Assembly (NCBI RefSeq): GCF_000193735.1
Contig: NZ_AEPF01000053.1
Span: 1-17,839, forward strand
DNA: 17,839 nt
Source of the DNA: Neisseria sicca 4320
GTDB taxonomy: Bacteria; Pseudomonadota; Gammaproteobacteria; Burkholderiales; Neisseriaceae
Direction of reading: 5' to 3'
Shown here: piece by piece, positions 14,395-17,839 of the stretch
Layout: each line of letters begins with the position of its first letter
Position numbering within the stretch: the first letter of the stretch is position 1
Program-made: the position numbers and the translations under genes
Notes under the pieces: model-generated
The model's database searches: none
Told to the model about the DNA's origin: nothing
What the model saw: the letters and a program-made list of their open reading frames with translations, nothing else

Positions 14395-15015
14395 TTACAG
14401 ACCGAATAGGGCAGTGTCGCCTTTACCTTGGCGGATGAGTTCTGTGCCGTCGGTCATGTCGATGACGGTGGTCGGCTCGGTGCCGCACCAGCCGCCGTCA
14501 ATCACCAAATCGACGGCGTGTTCGAGGCGGTCGCGGATTTCGTAAGGATCGGTCAGCGGCTCGTCGTCTTCAGGCAGCATCAGGGTGCAACTGAGCAGCG
14601 GCTCGCCCAATTCCTGTAACAGGCTCAAGGCGATGTTGTTGTCGGGAACGCGCAGGCCAATGGTTTTGCGTTTTGGGTGCAGCGTGCGGTTGGGGACTTC
14701 TTTGGTCGCTTGCAGGATGAAGGTGTAGCTGCCCGGGGTGGCGGCTTTGAGCTGGCGGAACTGGGCGTTGTCGACTTTGGCGTAAGTGCCCAATTCGCTC
14801 AAATCGGCGCACATTAGGGTCAGGTGGTGTTTCAAGTCGATTTTGCGGATGGCGAGGATGCGTTCCATCGCGGCTTTGTCGCCGAGTTTGCAGCCGAGCG
14901 CGTAGCAGGAGTCGGTGGGGTACACGACGACCCCGCCGCTGCGGACGATATCGGCGGCTTGTTTGATCAGGCGTTCCTGCGGGTTGTGGGGGTGAATGGC
15001 GAAGAATTGTGCCAT
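14395..15015 (-). CDS. yciO: YciO family L-threonylcarbamoyladenylate synthase-like protein
   Basis: YciO belongs to the YrdC/TsaC/Sua5 fold. It binds ATP, threonine and bicarbonate-type substrates and can form threonylcarbamoyl-AMP weakly, but in E. coli TsaC does the essential tRNA modification; the real role of YciO is unsettled. The protein reads MAQFFAIHPHNPQERLIKQA, with VVYPTDSCYALGCK, SYTFILQATKEVPNRTLHPK and RKTIGLRVPD, closely following E. coli YciO along its whole length. The open frame extends 21 codons further upstream (to 15078), but I start it at 15015: AAAGGAAAG lies about eight bases before that ATG, and the 206-residue product equals the E. coli length. The extra codons would run into a DUS hairpin. 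Confidence 0.92.
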   Translation of the reverse strand: MAQFFAIHPHNPQERLIKQAADIVRSGGVVVYPTDSCYALGCKLGDKAAMERILAIRKIDLKHHLTLMCADLSELGTYAKVDNAQFRQLKAATPGSYTFILQATKEVPNRTLHPKRKTIGLRVPDNNIALSLLQELGEPLLSCTLMLPEDDEPLTDPYEIRDRLEHAVDLVIDGGWCGTEPTTVIDMTDGTELIRQGKGDTALFGL

Positions 15016-15077
15016 GACGGCTTTCCTTTTGGCAGTTTGTGTTGCCGATATTTTAAAACCGATGCTTTGAAATGACA

Positions 15078-15132
15078 AAAGGTCGTCTGAAAATACGGTT
15101 TCGGAACGGAAGCCGCGTTTTCAGACGACTTT
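15078..15132 (-). terminator. DUS hairpin terminator after the YbaN-like gene
   Basis: DUS at 15080-15091 and an altered reverse copy at 15120-15131 (AAGTCGTCTGAA, one mismatch) make a stem with a loop of about 24 bases. It lies 17 bases past the stop codon of the DUF454 gene on the minus strand. Confidence 0.7.
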
Positions 15133-15148
15133 GTGTTTTGGATACGAA

Positions 15149-15508
15149 TCAGGCTTCGGGACGCAGCCACATCCAGACAGCGACGCAGCCGCAGCCCAAT
15201 GTGGATGCTGCGCCTATCCACCATTGTTCGGGAAAGCGCCAAAACATGAAGATGCAAGATAGGCTCATCATGCTGATGGCGAAGATTTTGGCTTTGCGCG
15301 GGACGGCGCCGTTGTTTTCCCAGTTTTGCACCATAGGACCGAAATAGCGGTGTTGGTGCAGCCAGCGGTGGAAGCGGGGCGAGGCTTTTGCCCAGCAGGC
15401 GGCGGCAAGGATGATGAAGGGGGTGGTGGGCATAATCGGCAGAAAAATGCCGATGATGCCTAAGAGAAAGGAAACTGCGCCGCAAAAGATGAGTAAGTAG
15501 CGAATCAT
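15149..15508 (-). CDS. YbaN family (DUF454) inner-membrane protein
   Basis: This small membrane protein of 119 residues has helices at about 4-24, 27-40, 75-90 and 96-114. The conserved loop PTTPFIILAAACWAKASPRFHRWLHQHRYFG follows the DUF454/YbaN pattern (PTTPFxLLAA...SPRFHxWL). The family's function is not known. The start is the only sensible one by comparison with E. coli YbaN, yet no Shine-Dalgarno sequence precedes it; the upstream bases are an A/C-rich run. It begins 21 bases after the stop of the DUF1415 gene, so it is probably translated by coupling or as part of that transcript. Confidence 0.88.
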   Translation of the reverse strand: MIRYLLIFCGAVSFLLGIIGIFLPIMPTTPFIILAAACWAKASPRFHRWLHQHRYFGPMVQNWENNGAVPRKAKIFAISMMSLSCIFMFWRFPEQWWIGAASTLGCGCVAVWMWLRPEA

Positions 15509-15529
15509 ATTGTTGTTTTGTTGTAGGTT

Positions 15530-16117
15530 TTATTCGGATTCTTTGATTTTGCCGTGATCAAACGGGCAGCGTGGGATGTCGAGCTTGTCCCAGCCTTCGT
15601 GTCCCATTTTTTCGAGCAGGGCGATGTTGCGCTCGAAAATGGCGGAGGCATCGGGAAAGGCTTGTGCGGCTTTGGCGATGCTGTCTTCGCGGATGAGGTG
15701 CAGGGTGGGGTAGGGCGAGCGGTTGGTGTAGTTGCCGATGTCGTCTGAATCCGTGCCTTCAAATTGGAAATCGGGATGAAACGGGGCAATTTGGACTATG
15801 CCTTCCAAACCGTTGTCCACAACGGCAGCATCGGCGATGTCGAGCATTTGGTTGAAGGTGTCGAAGTCGGGGAACAGGGTCGGGTGGACAAGCAGGGTGG
15901 TTTCCAGCCCGTCGGCGGGCGTGTCGCCCAAAAGCTGCAATTCGCGGTCTAGGTCTTCGAGGAAACCGTCCAGATGGCGGGCTTGGCTGACGCTGATGCG
16001 CACGAGGTTTTTGACGTGCGGCGCTTTGGCGAAGGGGCAGAGGTTGAGCCCGATGACGGCTTTTTCTAGCCATTGGCGGGTGTGGTCGGTTACGGTGGCT
16101 GAGTCGGGGGTAGTCAT
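15530..16117 (-). CDS. DUF1415 family protein
   Basis: A 195-residue soluble protein without signal peptide or membrane helix. It shows the hallmarks I know for DUF1415: GLNLCPFAKAPH at about 23-34, TTLLVHPTLFPDFDTFNQML, then APFHPDFQFEG, DDIGNYTNRSPYPTLHLIRE, and a late Cys in PRCPFDH. The family has no assigned reaction that I can state. The two conserved Cys-Pro-Phe motifs could bind metal or be redox-active, but that is only a guess. No clear Shine-Dalgarno site precedes ATG at 16117. It is the first gene of a unit with the YbaN-like gene. A DUS core lies inside it (15740-15749). Confidence 0.9.
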   Translation of the reverse strand: MTTPDSATVTDHTRQWLEKAVIGLNLCPFAKAPHVKNLVRISVSQARHLDGFLEDLDRELQLLGDTPADGLETTLLVHPTLFPDFDTFNQMLDIADAAVVDNGLEGIVQIAPFHPDFQFEGTDSDDIGNYTNRSPYPTLHLIREDSIAKAAQAFPDASAIFERNIALLEKMGHEGWDKLDIPRCPFDHGKIKESE

Positions 16118-16160
16118 GCGGGAATTTTGGATTTAATTTAATTAAAAATAATTCTCAAAA

Positions 16161-16190
16161 AGTATAGCAAATAACATGGGTTTTAGGCAA
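16161..16190 (-). promoter_or_regulatory. Candidate promoter of the DUF1415-ybaN unit
   Basis: On the minus strand TTGCCT (16185-16190) and TATACT (16161-16166) are 18 bases apart, about 45 bases upstream of the DUF1415 start codon. The AT-rich stretch between the -10 box and the gene (16136-16158) partly resembles a Fur box, but too weakly to call. Confidence 0.5.
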
Positions 16191-16240
16191 AGGGCATGGG
16201 TGTGCGGATAGGGAAAATTGATGTGTGGTCAGTATGTAAC

Positions 16241-16252
16241 AGGTCGTCTGAA
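16241..16252 (+). repeat. Lone DUS in the DUF1415-potF spacer
   Basis: Full AGGTCGTCTGAA without an inverted partner, between the two divergent genes. Confidence 0.88.
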
Positions 16253-16308
16253 TATTTTTTGTTTATGAAGAAAACCATAGCTGAAAACAACGAAAAAAAG
16301 AAGAAATT

Positions 16309-16342
16309 TCCCTGTCTAACCTATTGCGCCGACAGGGATTTT
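16309..16342 (+). terminator. Terminator-like hairpin in the potF leader
   Basis: TCCCTGTC (16309-16316) and GACAGGGA (16331-16338) form a perfect 8 bp stem with a 14-base loop, followed by TTTT on the plus strand. On the minus strand the stem is followed by a T-rich stretch after a gap. The right arm is also used by the alternative long stem (16323-16453), so the two folds exclude each other. Confidence 0.5.
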
Positions 16343-16453
16343 GCCGTTTAATGCGAACCTGCTGAATCAAGGGCCCGAGGCATATGCCGGCCGCCCCCAC
16401 AGTTAACCTTTTGTATGTGGACAGTTCGTATAACCCACTGCCACCGCTGCAAT
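16323..16453. ncRNA. Highly self-complementary region, candidate structured leader or small RNA
   Basis: The outer stem pairs ATTGC (16323-16327) with GCAAT (16449-16453), continues irregularly, then pairs 16348-16361 with 16422-16433 (TTA.TGCGAAC.TG against CAGTTCGTATAA). Inside are two hairpins: GGCC-CGA-GGC, loop ATAT, GCC-GGCC (16372-16392), and CCACA/TGTGG (16397-16401 with 16416-16420). The result is a three-way junction of about 130 bases, ending 18 bases before the potF ribosome site. It could be a cis-acting leader, or an independent RNA on either strand. A 6S-like RNA is one thought, but the apical arm is short for that. I do not recognise a named family, and no covariance is available. 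Confidence 0.35.
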
Positions 16454-16483
16454 GTTTTCCTCTTTCGCAAAAGGACTGTATCC

Positions 16484-17620
16484 ATGAAAAAAACTTCAAT
16501 GGCGGCGGCACTCATCGGCCTCGTCTTGACTGCATGCAGCGGCGGACAACAAACCGCCGCAGAATCTTCCGCACCTTCCTCTCCCGCCGCCTCCGACAAG
16601 CTTAATATCTACAACTGGTCGGACTACGTCGACCCCGCCACACTCAACGCGTTTGAAAAAAATACGCGCATCCACGTCCGCTACGACTACTACGACAGCA
16701 ACGAAGCCCTAGAAGCCAAGCTCTTAACCGGCAAATCCGGTTACGACCTTGTAGCCCCGTCTATTGCCAACGTCGGACGCCAAATCAAAGCCGGCGCGTA
16801 CCAAAAAATCGACAAAAGCCAAATCCCGAACTACGCCAACATCGATGCCGACCTGCTCGCCATGATGGCAAAAGTCGACCCGGGCAACCAATACGCCGTC
16901 CCTTATTTCTGGGGCATCAACACGCTCGCCATCAACAAAAAACTCGTTCAAAAAGCTTTGGGAACGGATCAACTGCCTGAAAACGAATGGGATTTGGTGT
17001 TCAATCCCGAATACACCAAAAAGCTGAAATCCTGCGGCATCAGCTATTTTGACAGCGCCATCGAACAAATCCCGCTCGCGCTGCATTATTTAGGCAAAGA
17101 CCCGAATACCGAAAACCCCGACGACATCAAAGCTGCCGTCAACATGATGAAAAAAGTGCGTCCCGACGTCAAACGCTTCACTTCGTCAGGCTATATTGAC
17201 GACATGGCGGCAGGCAACCTTTGCGTTTCAGTCGGTTACGGCGGCGATTTGAACATTGCTAAAACACGTGCGCAAGAAGCGAAGAACGGCGTCGAAATCG
17301 AAGTTTTAGCACCCAAAAGCGGCGTCGGTATCTGGGTGGATTCCCTGATGATTCCGCGCGATGCCCAAAACACCGCCAATGCGCATAAATACATCAACCA
17401 CACGCTTGATCCCGAAGTCGCGGCGCAAAACGGCAATTTCGTTACCTATGCCCCAGCCAGCCGCCCTGCACGCGCATTGATGGACGGGAAATATACCGGC
17501 GATGCGTCTATTTTCCCAACCAAGGAATTGATGGATAAAAGCTTTATCGTATCGCCCAAATCAACCGATGCAAGCCGCCTGAGCGTCCGTTTGTGGCAAT
17601 CGCTGAAAGCGGGCAAATAG
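16484..17620 (+). CDS. potF: Putrescine/spermidine ABC transporter substrate-binding lipoprotein (PotF/PotD family)
   Basis: This polyamine-binding protein delivers putrescine or spermidine to a PotABC/PotGHI-type inner-membrane transporter. I start it at 16484, not at the earlier ATG of the open frame (16415): AAGGA lies eight bases before, and MKKTSMAAALIGLVLTAC is a lipoprotein signal with the lipobox LTAC at Cys18. The 378-residue precursor has the ligand-site motif YNWSDYVDP (about 43-51), and EWDLVFNPEYTKKLKSCGISYFD (about 168-190), which resembles PotF more than PotD. Further likely ligand residues are Glu194, Asp255 in GYGGDL and Asp286 in WVDSLMIP, matched to PotF by position. In meningococci such genes are annotated potD, so the symbol is provisional. 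No permease or ATPase genes are adjacent; the binding protein stands alone. Confidence 0.92.
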   Translation: MKKTSMAAALIGLVLTACSGGQQTAAESSAPSSPAASDKLNIYNWSDYVDPATLNAFEKNTRIHVRYDYYDSNEALEAKLLTGKSGYDLVAPSIANVGRQIKAGAYQKIDKSQIPNYANIDADLLAMMAKVDPGNQYAVPYFWGINTLAINKKLVQKALGTDQLPENEWDLVFNPEYTKKLKSCGISYFDSAIEQIPLALHYLGKDPNTENPDDIKAAVNMMKKVRPDVKRFTSSGYIDDMAAGNLCVSVGYGGDLNIAKTRAQEAKNGVEIEVLAPKSGVGIWVDSLMIPRDAQNTANAHKYINHTLDPEVAAQNGNFVTYAPASRPARALMDGKYTGDASIFPTKELMDKSFIVSPKSTDASRLSVRLWQSLKAGK

Positions 17621-17648
17621 CGATTTAAGACCTTTGCAAAATTCCCCA

Positions 17649-17686
17649 AAATCCCCTAAATTCCCACCAAGACATTTAGGGGATTT
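17649..17686 (+). promoter_or_regulatory. Perfect 12 bp hairpin covering the transposase ribosome site
   Basis: AAATCCCCTAAA (17649-17660) and TTTAGGGGATTT (17675-17686) are exact inverted repeats with a 14-base loop. The right arm contains AGGGGA, the Shine-Dalgarno site of the transposase, three bases before its ATG. A transcript entering from potF would carry both arms and hide the site. Confidence 0.75.
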
Positions 17687-17689
17687 CTC

Positions 17690-17839
17690 ATGAGCACCTT
17701 CTTCCAACAAACTGCACAAGCCATGATTGCCAAACACATCGACCGCTTCCCGCTATTGAAGTTGGATCAGGTGATTGATTGGCAGCCGATCGAACAGTAC
17801 CTGAATCGTCAAAGAACCCGTTACCTTCGAGACCACCGA
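17690..17839 (+). CDS. IS1106-like transposase (N-terminal part, cut by window edge)
   Basis: Fifty codons are present: MSTFFQQTAQAMIAKHIDRF, then PLLKLDQVIDWQPIEQYLNR, then QRTRYLRDHR. I recognise this as the start of the IS5-family transposase common in Neisseria. It would catalyse transposition through a DDE active site, which lies beyond the window. The start follows AGGGGATTTCTC. The visible frame is open, so there is no sign of decay in this part. Confidence 0.9.
   Translation, partial: MSTFFQQTAQAMIAKHIDRFPLLKLDQVIDWQPIEQYLNRQRTRYLRDHR

Larger units (their letters stand above)
17629..17839 (+). mobile_element. Left end of an IS5-family (IS1106-like) insertion sequence
   Basis: The segment starting near GACCTTTGCAAAATTCC matches, from memory, the terminal inverted repeat of the meningococcal IS1106 group, and a transposase start follows. 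The right end lies outside the window, so the exact boundary and target duplication cannot be read. It begins within about ten bases of the potF stop codon. Confidence 0.85.

Noticed and set aside
15016..15078. N-terminal extension of yciO to an earlier ATG
   Set aside because: The later ATG has a strong ribosome site and gives the exact family length; the extension runs into a DUS hairpin and is not conserved with E. coli YciO.
16136..16158. Possible Fur box upstream of DUF1415
   Set aside because: AT-rich and only about 10 of 19 bases match the consensus, which chance easily gives in such sequence.
16352..16450. tRNA or tmRNA-like segment (TTCGTAT and nearby CCA)
   Set aside because: No acceptor stem, anticodon arm or proper T-stem can be formed around it.
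16415..16483. N-terminal extension of the polyamine-binding protein
   Set aside because: The later start is preceded by AAGGA and begins a proper lipoprotein signal; the extension would put a His/Cys/Arg-rich stretch before it.

Overview
The window looks like chromosomal DNA of a commensal Neisseria. The main evidence is the DNA uptake sequence (DUS) AGGTCGTCTGAA, present about 19 times as a full 12-mer and about ten more times with changed bases. I recall this form as the 'mucosa' DUS dialect (N. mucosa / N. sicca / N. macacae group), distinct from the meningococcal ATGCCGTCTGAA. Gene content fits: accB, rsmJ, fhs, ppk, mgtE, a maltose phosphorylase operon, a TfpX/TfpZ-like protein, yciO, a PotF-like lipoprotein and an IS1106-like element.

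Layout. 1-145 (-) is the start of accB. 708-1497 (-) is rsmJ, split by one extra base in a homopolymer. 1695-3371 (+) is fhs. 3746-5803 (+) is ppk. 6203-7657 (-) is mgtE, with a structured leader. 8217-12627 (+) is a maltose-use operon: an MFS/GPH-type sugar transporter, a GH65 maltose phosphorylase and beta-phosphoglucomutase. Together these would import maltose, split it with phosphate and feed glucose 6-phosphate to central metabolism. 12720-13151 (-) is a half-size EamA transporter. 13392-14204 (-) is an orphan TfpX/TfpZ family gene. 14395-15015 (-) is yciO. 15149-16117 (-) is a two-gene unit, a DUF1415 protein followed by a YbaN/DUF454 membrane protein. 16484-17620 (+) is a PotF/PotD-type polyamine-binding lipoprotein behind a highly self-complementary leader. 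From about 17629 to the window end is the left end of an IS5-family (IS1106-like) element.

Most of the window is ordinary housekeeping and nutrient-use sequence. Large antisense reading frames over fhs, ppk and mapA are shadows. Inverted DUS pairs serve as the likely terminators after most genes. I see no CRISPR array, phage, toxin-antitoxin or defence genes, and no rRNA or tRNA genes. The points most worth a second look are the rsmJ frameshift, the folded potF leader, the mgtE leader (terminator plus occluded ribosome site), a nested palindromic repeat after ppk, and two copies of a different DUS dialect near and in the maltose transporter.
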